Positions 1-12,900 of a stretch of DNA of 64,000 bases are shown piece after piece. The notes under the pieces were generated by a model. That model was not told the origin of the DNA and searched no databases. It worked only from the letters and a program-made list of their open reading frames with translations. Source of the stretch: Crocodylus rhombifer (taxonomy: Eukaryota > Chordata > Crocodylia > Crocodylidae); contig JAVSML010020440.1 in assembly GCA_038503035.1 (NCBI GenBank), positions 1 through 64,000 on the forward strand, read 5' to 3'. How positions within the stretch are numbered: the stretch's first letter is position 1; each line of letters opens with the position of its first letter. The position numbers and the translations under genes are program-made.

Positions 1-1085
1 GCCCACGCACCTCCTGAGTCAGGAAGAGCTCCTCAACACAGGTCAGGAAGGATCGCAACCGTTCCAACTTGGCTGAGTTTTCCTCCCAGGAGATGTCTGG
101 ATAATTACAATTGCCCATGACAATCATGTCACGTGCACATGCGGCCTCAGTCAATTCTCAGGTGAACTCCAGATTTAGTTCCTCCCCATGGTTTGGTAGT
201 CTGTTGTATATACCTACAGTTAGGTCTCTCTCACCGTGCCCTTCCCTCCAACCCCCATGCCTGCAACTTGACCCATAGGGTTTCAAGCTGTCTATTTTTT
301 GAGCTGAAGTTGGCCTCCAAGGAGGTGTACTGCTCTTTCACATAAAGAGCAACACCTCCACCTTTTTTCCCCACCTGGTCCCTTCTAGGCAGGGTGTAGT
401 CCTCTATAGCTATACTCCAGTCACGTGAGGAGCCCACCAGGTCTCTACTAGATCATAATGCATGCTGTAGAGTACCCCATGCTCCTGGTGTTAGTATATA
501 GGCACCTGAGTCCTCCTACTGAGACCATCTTCCTGTCCTGCTGATGAGAACTATTCCCTCAGCTCCCACAAGAGTGACTCTCTCAGTGTCCTTACCTACT
601 GGGCTTAGATGTATGTTGGTCCCTGGACATTTTGGAATTTGTGTATCCCCATCCCCCAGCAATCTTAGTTTAAAGCCCTGTCCAAAAGATCAGCCATCCT
701 GGCCGCAAACAGGGACTTACCTTTCCTCGTGAGGTGAATGCTGTCCCTTCCCAGGAGTCATGAAGTGCACACCATGGTCAAGAAATCTGAAGCCTTCTTG
801 ATGGCACAGCATTGGAGTTGCCAGTTCACTTTCTCGATGCATCCTTCCCTTCTGGGACCATGGCCTGCAGCAGGGAGCACAGAAGAAAAGACTACCTAGG
901 CTCCCAATCCCTTGAGCCCATTCCCCAGAGCCCTGAAATGGCTCATAATGTGGTCTGGCCATGTCATCCATCCCCACATGGATGAGGAGCATGGGGTAGT
1001 AGTCAGAGGGCCAGACAAACCTGGGGATCCTCTCTGCTACATCTCGGATGCAGGCCCATGGGAGGCAGCTGACCTAATAGAGCCA
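1..1085 (-). mobile_element. CR1 LINE with ORF1 esterase and endonuclease remnants
   Basis: Read on the minus strand, 717-1085 encodes a decayed SGNH-type esterase region as found in CR1 ORF1 (an IHVGMDDMAR block and a later GFRFLDHG block). After it, 231-437 encodes the start of the ORF2 endonuclease, recognisable by KGGGVALYVKEQY. The order ORF1 then ORF2 is preserved. Stops and frameshifts make it non-functional. The copy runs off the left edge of the window. This is one of the rare 5' CR1 portions, since most CR1 copies keep only the 3' end. Confidence 0.75.
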
Positions 1086-2981
1086 TTTAAAAGTCACCAT
1101 TTGGCAATGATATTAAGTTGTTAGTTATTTCTCTATATTTAAAATAGAAAAAAACTTGTATCCCAGATAACTGTTGGCAAAAAATGACTGTTGGCAATAA
1201 GTGTTTGTCTCTTCTTCATAGGGGAAACTATTTTACCAGTGTTCTGTATTTTTGCACTGGAAATTGTAATCTTATAAAGTTGGAAAATGGCTGAACCGTT
1301 CTATCTCTCAGTAAAGTACAATTCACTTGATTTTCATTAAATTCAGATTTTTTTAATCTTCTTTATGAGGTAGTTGGAACATATTGTCAAAAATAATTTT
1401 GAATTTCTTGAAGTATAACATTGAAAGAAATCCTTGGTTAGGCATCATACCATATTTGTGCATCACTGTAAGTTACACTTGATGCCCTAAGATTTGAATT
1501 CAAGCTGAAATACAAGCCTAACATGCTCTTCATGTTTCAGCTACCTAACCCAGGGCTATTCTTAAGGTAATAACAAGCTACCTCAAGAAGCTAATGTTTC
1601 ATTGCATATCTAAAGACTAACAGGTGTGCCCCTATAGCTTGCCAAACAGTTTAAGTTGAATTGCAAAACTAATCCATAAACTGGCTATTCACTCCCTGGA
1701 TCACATTTAAATGGTAGCGATGGGGTTTACATTTGGTCCTCCTTATTCAAATTCTGTGGACTTCAAGCTGCCATGGCAGGTAGTTAATCTATGTATCAAC
1801 AATAGTCTTACAGCTTTTATGAAAGCATATATGCATGAGAAACCTTGTGCTTTTTCTCCTTAGGTTCCAGGGCCTGCAAAATGGTAGGAGCCACCAAAAC
1901 GTCAAATAAACCCCCCAAAACCAAAAAACCAATTACACTGAGAATAGTCAAAGGTGGGCAAGCTTGTCAAGTGTGTACTGGAGTTTCAATATCTTTCACC
2001 CATCTGGTTCCCTCATTTTGTGCGATGCCGTGAAGGACTCCTCATCAAAGTCTCTACCATTTACTCCCCTCAGTTCTATTGCCAACTGGGCCTTTATCCT
2101 TAAAAAAAAAAGCCGCACCTGGTCACACTGAAACTTAACTACATTTCCAAATGTGTATGGGACAATTCTCCTTTATTACATGCTCCATAGTTTCCCTACC
2201 ATATGGTGTTTCTAAATATAGGAACTACAGACCTACAGATTATTCTATAAATAGATTACAATGCCAGAGTAATGGAAACAGCAGTGAGACTGTTTCAGCC
2301 CATCACAAACAGCAAAAGTACTAAGCCTCTGGTTTGTTCTGGTAACAAATACAAGATTATTTATAAACTAAATTCCGACCTTAACACACAAGGAAGTTAG
2401 ATGGGATAACAACCAGTAATAAAAGCAACAATATTAATTTGCATTTAATACATAGGGAGGTTTATGCCTCCAAGGCTGACAACATGACATAGCTGAGTCC
2501 CCAACCTGGTGAAAGTGAACAAGGAGATATTACAGAAAGGAATAAAGGGGATGCATGGATATGTTGCTCTGAGTATTTCATCCTGGAAGGGCTTCCTATG
2601 CCATGTAAACGTGCCAGATCATCATGAGGTGACTGTGGAAACATGAAGAGGAGCCTTTTGATATGCCATTCTGTGACATGGGTGAAAGCCCACCAAGTAG
2701 AGTTAAGTTGGCGATGAGGGGGATATCATGGATTGCTTGGGGCAACAAGAAAATAAAACAGTGATGGGACTGAAGGTCACAGGTTCAAAATGAGCATGCC
2801 AGGGGGGACACCAAATACAGCAAATAGGAAAACATGACGAGAAGATTCAAAGGGACTGAAGGAAACAGATGGAGCCACGATGCTCATGACAGTGTGTCAC
2901 TTGAAGCTACACAGAGGCCTTCCTTTCCTCTCTCCTCCCTGACCTAAATTGGGAGCCTTTATTGGTTTCCATGGCCTAGTA
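1086..2981. other. upstream intergenic DNA, nothing recognised
   Basis: AT-rich single-copy-looking sequence with only short spurious open frames. A short A-run lies at 2102-2110. I see no gene, RNA or recognisable repeat. Confidence 0.6.
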
Positions 2982-3126
2982 CAGCACTTCCCAAACTTTT
3001 CCTCAGCCTGACCCCATTTATGGCCCCATCTCCTCAGCATGACCCTTCCTTCCCAACCCACAGCCCCCTACCCGCTGATGTTGCAACCCTATTTCATGCT
3101 GCAACCCAGAGTTTGGAAAACTGCTG
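2982..3126. mobile_element. short hAT-like MITE, diverged
   Basis: Begins CAGCACTTCCCAAACTTTT and ends AGTTTGGAAAACTGCTG, so the ends form an imperfect inverted repeat of the hAT type (CAG..TTCCCAAAC). About 145 bp. The flanking 8-mers do not match, so the target duplication is lost or the boundaries are slightly off. Confidence 0.5.
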
Positions 3127-3256
3127 GTGTTTTATTATTTATTTCACTCTTTATTTATTCTATTGTGTGCTCTTCTTAGTATTGATTTATTATGTATTAT
3201 TATTATCTATTTTATAATTATTTAGATATTATTGATTACTATTTATTTATTTACTA
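3127..3256. repeat. AT-rich low-complexity tract (TTTA/TTAT)
   Basis: About 130 bp composed almost only of A and T in TTAT/TTTA-like units, between the hAT-like fragment and the GC-rich promoter. Confidence 0.8.
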
Positions 3257-3407
3257 TGGGCGGAGGCTGGGGTGGGGAAGAAAACACCCCAATTATTTAC
3301 TATTCAGCTCAAGGACTCAAGCTAGCCCAAAAAAATGCAAGCTAACAAGCGCGGGGTACACAAGCTCTTGGCTGTCTGTTACGACTTGCGTTCCCAAAGG
3401 AAACCTG

Positions 3408-3438
3408 GGACCATAATTTCCCAAATGCAATGCAATGC
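3408..3438 (+). promoter_or_regulatory. possible ZNF143/Staf-like site
   Basis: The stretch contains ACCATAATTTCCCA followed directly by AATGCAATGCAATGC. This approaches the long ZNF143 consensus (ACTACAATTCCCA then ATGC and a GC end). The AATGC unit is repeated three times. It sits about 400 bp upstream of the start codon, at the upstream edge of the CpG-rich block. The match is imperfect. Confidence 0.35.
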
Positions 3439-3703
3439 AGCTTACAAAACCCACGTGCCTTGTCCTGCCTGAAGTTCTGCATTGTTTTGTGGAGAGGGAA
3501 AACGATGCTGAGGGACAACTTGGAGGGGGCGGGGGTCAGGCGCTCGTTAAGCAGAGAGGAGAAGTCAAGAGTTGCGGGGGGATAACCCCGCTGCCTGACA
3601 AGACCGGCTCAGCATCGGGCAGAGTCTGCGGAAACACGTGGCTGCAGCGGTGCGGGACGTGGAAAAGGAAGAGGAAGAGGAAGGGGGTGGCTCCTTGCGG
3701 CTC

Positions 3704-3717
3704 CGGCGCATGCGCCG
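3704..3717. promoter_or_regulatory. NRF1-type palindromic site
   Basis: CGGCGCATGCGCCG is a perfect 14-bp palindrome containing the NRF1 core GCGCATGCGC. It lies about 120 bp upstream of the LYPLAL1 start codon within the CpG island, which is the usual position for this activator of housekeeping and mitochondrial genes. Binding is inferred. Confidence 0.65.
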
Positions 3718-3836
3718 CAGGGCCGAGCGCAGGCTCGGCCGCCTCCAGCCCCTCGGCGCGCTCAGGGGCACGCGGGGCAGGGCAGCAGAGAGGAGAGCAG
3801 AGGAGAGGAGAGGAGGCGGGCGGGCGCGGGGTGGGC

Positions 3837-3921
3837 ATGGCGGCGTGCGGCTCGCTGCGGCGGAGTGTGGCGTCCCCCGCGGGCCGGCACACGGCCTCCG
3901 TGATCTTTCTGCACGGCTCAG
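3837..3921 (+). CDS. LYPLAL1: LYPLAL1 coding exon 1
   Basis: Encodes residues 1-28 plus the first base of codon 29, starting [10 protein letters not shown] and ending in the HGSG oxyanion motif. The donor is TCAG|GTGCAT, phase 1. The exon lies inside the CpG island. The bases around the start (GGGCATGGCGGCG) also resemble a YY1 site, which is common at vertebrate housekeeping starts; that reading is inference. A second open frame overlaps this exon but has no family similarity. Confidence 0.95.
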
Positions 3922-6900
3922 GTGCATGCTCCCCCCGGGCGTGCTGCGAGGGCGGGGGACTGCACTGCATTGCAGGGGTGGGGCGCTGTGGCTTGGGGGA
4001 AAGGCACGTGCTGCAGCGCTGTGGGGCAGCCAGGTGCCCTCCCCCCTTCCCTCGGGTGCATCTGGAGCAGCGCCCCTGATGCCAGCTTTGTGCCCCCTGC
4101 CCAGTTGCCCTCTGTGAGTCCTAGCCCAGGCTAGTCAGAGGTGTGGCTGGGACTTGTGACCAGGCCCTGGGGTGCCCCGAGCTCCTTTTCAGGGTGTGGT
4201 ACTGTATTAGCCCTGCCGGGGGCATGAAGACAAGCGGCAAGGTAAACTCTGGGGTTTCAAATAGGAAGCTGTAGCTCTGAAGGCCTTGAGCCCTGTTGCA
4301 GTCCTGCTGGGTTTCCCTGCAGTGGAAATGGGGCTGGGTTATTTTTCTGCACTCAAAAAATCAAAAGCTAAGAGCAGGAGTTTTTGGAGGGCTGTCTTAA
4401 GGCAAACCAGGGGTCCTTGAGTCTAAGTTTGAGGACCGCTGAGTTAAAATTGAGGCTCCTCCTCAGCTTTTCTCTGCCCAGTTTGTGGCAGCAGCTGATC
4501 ATCCTGGATCATGGCATATGCATGGGGGTCACTCAGCCCTTTGATGCATGTGCCTGGGTAGGAATTTTTGGAGGAGTGGAGGCTCTGCCCAGTTCAGCGT
4601 CTGTTTAAAGCAATGTTCTTTGTCCATGCTGGGCCTTCAAAGATGTTAGCACCTGAAAGCTATTGTGTGCTAAGGTTGCTACTTTTATTGTAGCCTAGAC
4701 CAGGTCCTGGGCACAAGGACAACTGTAGTCACGCAGGGACTGCTTTCATGAATGCCTTGTGTGGACCACAGCTTGAAGGATCTTAGCTTTATTGGAAGTG
4801 CCAAAGTCAATAGGACTTGTGCTGCTGTATCACTTGAGTGCCTTTAAAAATCCCACCTCCATGTCCTCACTGGTTATGTAAGTAAAACTGAAATTGGCCG
4901 TACCTAAATTGCAGGTAATTATTTTCACCAGGTGATCAAATTGAGAAACACTTTTTTTCTCCTTTAAAGATATTAATCTTTATGTTACTTGTAACAATGA
5001 TGGGTTAAAAAAATAACCCTTCTGATGTTATCTTTAACTTGACTCCTCTTTTAATTTTAGCTGAGGGTGTCCACAGGTGTTTTCTGGAACAAACCAGTAG
5101 GCATCCATTTTGTTCTGCCCACAAGTACATATCAGCATTCAACTTAGACCCTTTCAATATTGATATTATTCTTGCTGTATATATTTTCAATCCTGACTTT
5201 TATGTTTGAGTTGACAAAAAACATTAAGAGGTTTCCTATTAATTTCATTGCATTTTTATTTTTGCAATGCCATTTACATTTGTTTTTCTTAAACCAGGAT
5301 CATCAAGATTGTTTTGAGTTCAAAAGATTAAAATAAAAGCAGAGTTGAAGAGAGGTCTTCAGCATCTGTTGTTAACACTAATACTTTAATACTTGAGGAA
5401 ATAACTGTGATTTTGTAGGAGTTAGATCATGGTCAGAGGTTGAGTCTACAGGTATACACTACAATTTTCCACAAGTACTCTACAATTTTTCATTTTTAAT
5501 GTAACTTCGTGACATTTGCAATACAGCTGTAAGAGAAAGTCGGAGCACTCTTTTTATCTGCTTTTGTTTTAACAAGTCTGTAGTAGGCTAGGTTCTTATG
5601 TAGGGGTAGCTACAGGTCTCTTAATGTGGGCTGACACCATAGGCTGCATTGCTGCCCTCTGTTCAGCAGTTAGAATGTAGAGCAGCAGCAAAGTGGCAGT
5701 TCTGTGAATTGATTTTCCTCTTAAATTTGGAGGTATGTTAATGTAATTAAAAAGGGAGATAATAGAACAAGGAGCAATGGTCTCAAGTTCCAGCAAGGGA
5801 AGTTTAGGTTATGTATTTGAAAAAACCTTCTCACTACAAGGGTAGTAAAACGCTGGAATAGATTACCCAGACAGGTTGGAGAATCTGCATCCTTGGAGGT
5901 TTTTAAGACAAAGTCTTGGCTAGGATGATCTAGTTGGGGATGGTCAGGCTTTGAACAAGGGGGTTAGACTAGATGACCTCCTGAGGTCCCTTCCAACCTT
6001 ATGAAACATGGATAGTTCAGTCTTGTTTATGAATTTTAATGATTCTGTGAAAAAAATCCAATTTTCAAAGACAATGCAAGATTTTAGTTTGTTTCGGGTT
6101 TTTTCCACTGTGGGGGAAAAAACACATTTACAGTAGGTGTTCGTTCCGTCATGCTATTATCAATGGCTGATGATCTGTTTTATAATTGGTGCAAGGTTTT
6201 GGGGTCCATGTGAGAAGTCGGTGGCAGTTGAAAGTGTTATTAGATAGCCCCTTTAAGAATACGATCCTGGAGGGTATTGAGTATCTCCTTATGTAAAAGG
6301 GGAAGTGAAGGTGCTGAGTATTTCCAGAAGTTGATCACTAACTGGCAGGATTGATTCTGTGGTTTGTAATTGTTGTGAATTTCTAGCATCGGTATTTTTT
6401 TACATTGTGTGGCACCCTATATAAATACATATAATATCACTTATTTTATGTTTATATCTTGCACAGGTGATACTGGCCAAGGAGTAAGAGCATGGATAAA
6501 GCAAGTTTTGAGTCAGGATCTGGCTTTCCAACATATAAAAGTAATTTATCCCACAGCTCCTGCCAGGTATTGTTCTACTTATTTTAATACTAGGACTGTT
6601 CCTTTATTCCTTTGACAGAATCATTGTTCTGAAAATGCAGTCATGTCTCTGAGTACAGATAATGCAGAGTCTTTCCTTCTGTTTTCCTGACACTGTTCTT
6701 TTTGTTTATTTTTCTTGTAAGAATTGGAGCTCAACTATGCTCAGTGCCAGAACCTTACCTTGTAATTAAATGCATGAGTTTTTATGTAAACTGCTCTCCT
6801 CCAATTTATATTTAAATCATTTTGCATCTATTTTTCTTTACTTAATTACTGTAGATAGAAAAAAATATCTTCTGGGGTGTGCTTTTTAACAGTGGTATAA

Positions 6901-9900
6901 ATTCATACAGCAGGTCACCTCTGTACCTACAGTGGTTTCATAAATCTGTTATCATAGTTTATCAAATATTTTGTTTTCCATACTATCAAAATTTGGTTTC
7001 TAACACTTCTGGTACGAGTGTTATTTATAAAGTAAACATGTAATTAGAAACAAATTTAAGATGATCTTCTACTATTAGAAACAGACCTAGAAATTGAAAA
7101 TATCAATCACAAGTTTGCTTTTGTTTTAAAGTTTAGAATAGTTGGACCAGAATCAAAAAATGGAGCCCAGCTTCATTCTCATAGAAGTCTTCTGGGGCAT
7201 GTCCCGTTATTGATTTAGTAAGGTGCCACAGTGTGCTTTGTGCTATACACAAAATAGTGGGCCCAGGCTATTTACAGGCTAGGTCTAATGTTTTCAGACA
7301 TGATTATTTAAAATAGTGATTCTCAAGCTTTTTAGACTTGAGGCACCTTTTGGAAAATGCCAGCTCCTAGCTTTCACTCACTTTTTGACCAGAGAAAAAT
7401 AATGGAGGAATTCTTCACTTTAAACAACTCGTGAAGACTACAACAGGTCAGAAATCTTTTTGGCACTGATTCCTATTTGATATCTCTGGGTTGACATACC
7501 AATTTAAGTGTTCAGGTTTATGATTGGGGGTTGCTTGCAATATCTTATGTAGACTTTCAAAATGTATGTTTGAGGCATTTTTTGCTGATTCAGAAGTTTC
7601 TAGAAGGCATAAGTAACAAGCAGTGGGCATTGTGGGGCACTTCCCATGTTTAAGGAAATAGCCCCAGGCTCCTGGAGTTTGCATGCTCATTCACATGCAA
7701 GCAAAATAATTAATGCACACTTTGTGGATGAAGGAACAAGCTTAAAGTCATGAAGGAGAAAACTTGTCCAAGGCATTGGTGAAAACCTTTGGGAAGAAAT
7801 GTGTGTTTTGTGAAGGAATTTAAGGAGATGGTTTTGTAGTTCTGCTGTGTTTGGGGGCTGATTTTTATTTTATTCAAATAATAAACCTACTGTTCCATTG
7901 ACCACAGCTATGGATTAGCTAGGATTACCAGCAAGTCTTCATGGTCCCTACAGGACTCCATGTCCTATCTCTTAGCAGTAGTCTGTTGACTACCAGTATT
8001 AGATGTTGGAGGTGTGAAGTAAAGGTCATTAATAATTTTCCCCATGCTTTTCCCATACAGCCGTTCTTCCTGCCTATATTCTAGCCACCAAAATGTCTCC
8101 AGCCACGTCTGCTTGCCCGCTGGAGTTTCACGTTTCACTTCAAGTGTCCAAGTCACAATCTCACGTAATTAACTTAACGTTTACATGCAATGTACAGTGA
8201 TTAAATTATGAAGGCTAGGGACAGATTTTCAAAAAGCCTGAGACTGCCTAGGCTAACTTGGCTAGGCTGGATCACTTTGTAACTCTGAGACATCCCAGAA
8301 ATGCCAGGACATGCCTGCAGTGGCTTAGGCTATAAACCGGGAGGTGCTAGAGCATCCCTTCCTTCCCTTGCACAGTACTGAGCTGAGGGGGTATGGCCAG
8401 GCCTGGGCAGGATGCTATGATTAGCCCAGCAGGGAATTGATAAGTGTTTATCACCCTCTTAACATGGTGTTTATTACCCCATTAAGAAAACAACAGAGGG
8501 ACATTACCAGTTACCTGTTGATTCAGCAGGGACTGTAGCCAGCATGTGGTCTGCTAGCTAATATACAGACACCTTTCCACAAGGCAGAGGGGAGGGGGGA
8601 ATTCCTGCTTAGCAGGGAGTGGTGATGAAGAGAGGAGGGGGAAACCTGCAGTCTTGCCAGAGCTGCAGCCAGGGAGCAGTGGGGGAGGGGCCAGCCTTGC
8701 TGTTGAGTAGAGAGCCCTGTCCAGCCCAGAGAGCATGCCAGGATGCTGGGGGAGTCTGATTTAGCTTAAACCACCAAGGGGTCTGGGACAGACATTGCAT
8801 AAACCAGTTTAACCCAGATCAGTTAAATAGTTTCATAGTTACTAGGGTTGGAAGGGACCTGAGTAGATCATCTAGTCTGACCCCCTGCCATGGCAGGAAA
8901 GAGTACTGGGGTCAAACGACCCAGCAAGGTGTTCATCTAACCTCCTCTTAAAAACCCCCAGGGTAGGAGCCTGCACCACTTCTCTTGGGAGTTTGTTCCA
9001 GATTCTAGCCACCCTGACCGTGAAGTAGCGCCTCTTGATATCTAGCCTAAATCTACCCTCTGCCAGCTTGTGACGGTTATTCCTGGTCACTTCTGGCAGT
9101 GCTCGGGGGAACAGGGACTCCCCCAATGCCTGCTAATCCCCCCTGACTAGTTTATAACAAGCCACTAGATCCCCCCTCAGCCTTCTCTTGTGGAGGCTGA
9201 ACAGGTTCAGGTCCCATAGCCTCTCCTTGTAGGGCCTTCCCTGCTGTCCTCTGACCATGCGAGTGGCCCTCCTCTGGACCCTCTCCATGCTGTTGACATC
9301 CCTCTTGAAGTGTGGTGCCCAGAACTGGACGCAGTACTCCAACTGCAGCCTGACTAGTGCCGCATAGAGGGGGAGGATTACCTCTTTGGACCTGCTTGAG
9401 ATGCATTTGATACTACATTTAACCAGATTTATCTTAAACTGGTTTCAGCCATTTTCAGATTGGTTTATGTGCATTGAACATCTGCTCTGTTACAGGTTTA
9501 AACCAGTTTCTGATCACTTAAATCGATTTATGTGTAATGTCTGTCCCTAGCCAAAGTGTGCTGTAGAAAGCATGAGTACAGCATGCAGTGAAATATACTA
9601 CATTGTAATTAAAAAATCTGAATCAGTAGTTTGTATTCTATAGTAAGCGTTTATTCTCTTCTAAAGCAAATTGAGATCATGCATGATTTGATTAAACGCT
9701 GTTTCATTTAGCAAAATCTTCTGTAGTGCTTTCCCCCCACCCCTTTCTGAAAGCAAAATACCTGTGCTGCATTTGTTTTTGTCTCACAAGTTGGAAGTAC
9801 ATTATGGGATATTGCTTTACAGCCCTGTGTTCCTGATAAGCACCATTAACTGACACAATGAAATAAAACAGATGCACTTAAGTACAGTAATGCTTGCCTC

Positions 9901-12900
9901 CATTTGGAGCAATATACAAACTAAGTTTGTAAAGATATGCTTTATTGATTGAAATATAAATAACAAAAAGCCCTTGCTGACTCAGTCAAAGGTAGTTTGG
10001 TGTTTAAATCCTGAAGCATGTTATACACTTTGTGCCATTGGTAATGGTTTCTTTCTCCTCTTTCCAAAGAAAAAAAAAAACAGAGCCCAACACTTCCAAA
10101 TTGGAGTGACGACTGTTAGATTACTCCATTAATATAAGGCACCTAAGGATCTGGCCTGATTTTTCAAAGTAGTAAACACTAGCACCAATTCAGGTGCTTG
10201 GCACCTCTAAAAATAAGAATTTGGGTACCTTAAATATGGTCACCATGACCCCAGTCCTCCAGTTGATAGGATGCATTTGGACTTCTGTGTTTGCCTGGAA
10301 CTCCAGTAACATCAGTGCAGTTCCATGGAGGTACAGCAATACACCAGCCCTGGCTGTAGCTTTTGACTCTAGGGATTAAAAGCAAGGAAAAACTTCAGAA
10401 GTAAAGCATGCCTATCAAGCCTGATATATACAAGGAGCGCTTTGCAGGCATACTGTCCCAGCAGTTTGCTTTTGACAAGGATACAGCTTCTATGCTTTTG
10501 CCAGTATAAGTTACATTGTATATGCTTGCCCTGAATGAAATAAGTTGTACCATATTAATTAAGGATAATACCTCTTTGCACTACTGACTGACATTGCTTT
10601 GTTGGCTAGAGTTTGTAAAGTTGATCTACATATGTGTGTGTGTGTGGAATTTTTATGCCAGATACTGAAACAAATGAGTTGTATTTCTATCTACTGGAAG
10701 AACTGTCTGGTCTTAATGCTGTCCCTGACGCAATTACTTTGGAGCAGCTAGAGATCACACTTGGGAAGAGTTCTTTAACTATTTTTATTCTGCTTAACTT
10801 TTAAAATATAAGGTCACTAAAGAACAATACAAGGCAAACATCTAGAGCAAAATAGTATGGCTGATAAAGAGAGTATATCAGTTTTATAGACTTTTTTTAA
10901 ACTAGGCTGTAAGTGAGGGAGGAAAATGTCTATAGAATCCTGTAGGAAAAAATAAAGATGATGTGTTTTGTTTTTGTTACCATACTCTTCTGTAACGTAC
11001 TTGCCCTAAAAATGTAAGTTTAGTACAGGTTGAAAGAGCTAGCTTACCCATCCTTTCAGTAGGTCTATAGTGGTGCTACTTTTTTAGTTTTACAAACCTT
11101 CTATTTGTGCTGGGAGAAAAGCTTTTCTCTTGGCACAAAAGCATACGGATATTCTAGGGCTTTTTTGTGGAAGAGAGATAAAATACTATCAAATGATAAA
11201 AGTCAGAACCATCACTATCAGTGGTTTTGTATGTATACTGCATATTTATTTTTGTATGTAGAGCTAACACAGTTTGTTTCAAACTAACAATATATGATTT
11301 AATGCATATATGCTATGATACAGCACACTTTTGTTTATTATTAATGTGAAGGACATGCATACATTTGAAATACTTAATTTTGTAAAATAAAGAATGTACA
11401 ATGTTTATGATGGCCATAGAAAATTGGGAGATGGTGGAGGAAAAGAAAGATGTAACTGAGGTGAATTTGACAAATACTCATTTTTCAATCCTGTGCTTTT
11501 AGGTTTTTTTGTGATAGGAATAGTGTGCTTCGTTTCTTTAACATACAGATGTTTTTCAGAATTTTAAGTTGTGTGTTTTGTTTTGTTTTTTTTGTTAGGG
11601 CTTATTTAATTTTTTAGCTTTATCTTTACAATTGAAGCCATGGTAGCCAGATTTTAATTGTCACATACAGTTGTACTAAAACTTTTCCCTCAAATAATGT
11701 TAATGCATATGCCCCCAAAAGAAACCCAAGTTTAATTGGTTGCCCTGGTAGCTGATGCAATCCTTAAAGCCAGGTCTGCACCAACAGTTTTAAAGGGAAA
11801 GGATTTCCTTTTTTTCACACCCTTCTTCATTTGGGTCAGCATGGCTGCAGCTTTAAATACTGCTTCAGCTGCTACCACTTCAACCTTAAACATTTGGTTT
11901 CTGTTGAGTATCTAAATCAGGAGAACTAAATATCAGCCAGTTTACCCCCCCCTTCTAACAGAAAGCAGTAGTTTAAATTAGCACTGCAGCAGCTAACATG
12001 GTAACGTTAAAACCATTTAGTCTCCACTGGTTTTAATAAATATACCTTCCTTTTATAGTCTTGTTCGAAAAATCTAGGTCAGAGATCCTGTGTGTTGTGT
12101 AGTACTTCCTCTGACAATGTGTCCCATTGAAAGTCAGAAAGTAAGCTATAAATTGTGTGTTGTGTAGTACTTCCTCTGACAATGTGTCCCATTGAAAGTC
12201 AGAAAGTAAGCTATAAATAAAATTTGAGTTATTTTGTGGATCTTTTGGGCATCTATTTGCATATCTTTCCATAGCCAGTAGATCTATCTGCATGGGTTTT
12301 TTTCAAAATAATCTAAGCTTTCCTTGTCATAAGCATGTAGCTGCTAGCGACAGTTTAACACCGAGGTCTGGTATTCCAGGTATTTCACCTGGGTTCAGAT
12401 CTCTGTTGTGTTCACAAGTGGAGGTGCATTTCATCTCAACATAGTCCCCATTTGGCCATATCGCAAAACCACCAGACAGTTTGGCACCGATTAGCTGTAT
12501 TGGCAGTCTTTGTTCATGAGAGGCCTAAGATTGGAAAAGCAGCTGGGGCATTGCAGGTCAGTACTGAGATGGATTGGCAGAGCTGTGTGGGAGAGCTTGT
12601 GCTGTGCCTAGCCGTACTATGCCTGGCTCAAGCAAATGTTATTAATACCTCACTTCTGTGAGCCCAACCCTCATTCATAAATTTAAAACAAAACAGCCTA
12701 TTTAGAAGTTGTATTTTGAAGAACTTGGAGGCTCTCTGATATTGTCACGCTATTTCTCTTTATTGTGACCTTGTAAATGGACAGCATATTGTAGTTGACA
12801 CTTTACCTAATATTGTAGCATGGTGAAAGCATGGTTGAAGAAAATTAATGTATTTTGNNNNNNNNNNAGTCCTTTGACCATGTCCCGGCTGTCAGCCTCT

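Larger units (their letters stand above)
3500..4080 (+). promoter_or_regulatory. LYPLAL1: CpG-rich promoter and exon 1 of LYPLAL1
   Basis: A GC- and CpG-dense block surrounds the start codon, in contrast to the AT-rich DNA on both sides. It holds purine-rich GAGGAA runs at 3665-3690 and 3787-3815 and CACGTG E-boxes at 3632 and 4005. There is no TATA box at a sensible distance. This is the usual shape of a broadly expressed vertebrate promoter. The transcription start cannot be fixed from sequence alone. Confidence 0.8.
3922..6466 (+). other. LYPLAL1 intron 1
   Basis: 2,545 bp, GT-AG. It holds the downstream half of the CpG island, a hAT fragment at 4352-4441 and a CR1 3' end at 5755-6007. 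The rest (4442-5754 and 6008-6466) is AT-rich with nothing recognised. Confidence 0.9.

Noticed and set aside
3435..3836. In-frame upstream extension of LYPLAL1 exon 1
   Set aside because: Open by composition only. The extra residues are unlike the family N-terminus and the ATG at 3837 has the better context and family match.
3638..4117. 159-codon frame overlapping exon 1 and its minus-strand partners
   Set aside because: Low-complexity E/R/G-rich products of the CpG island, in the wrong frame relative to the hydrolase exon.
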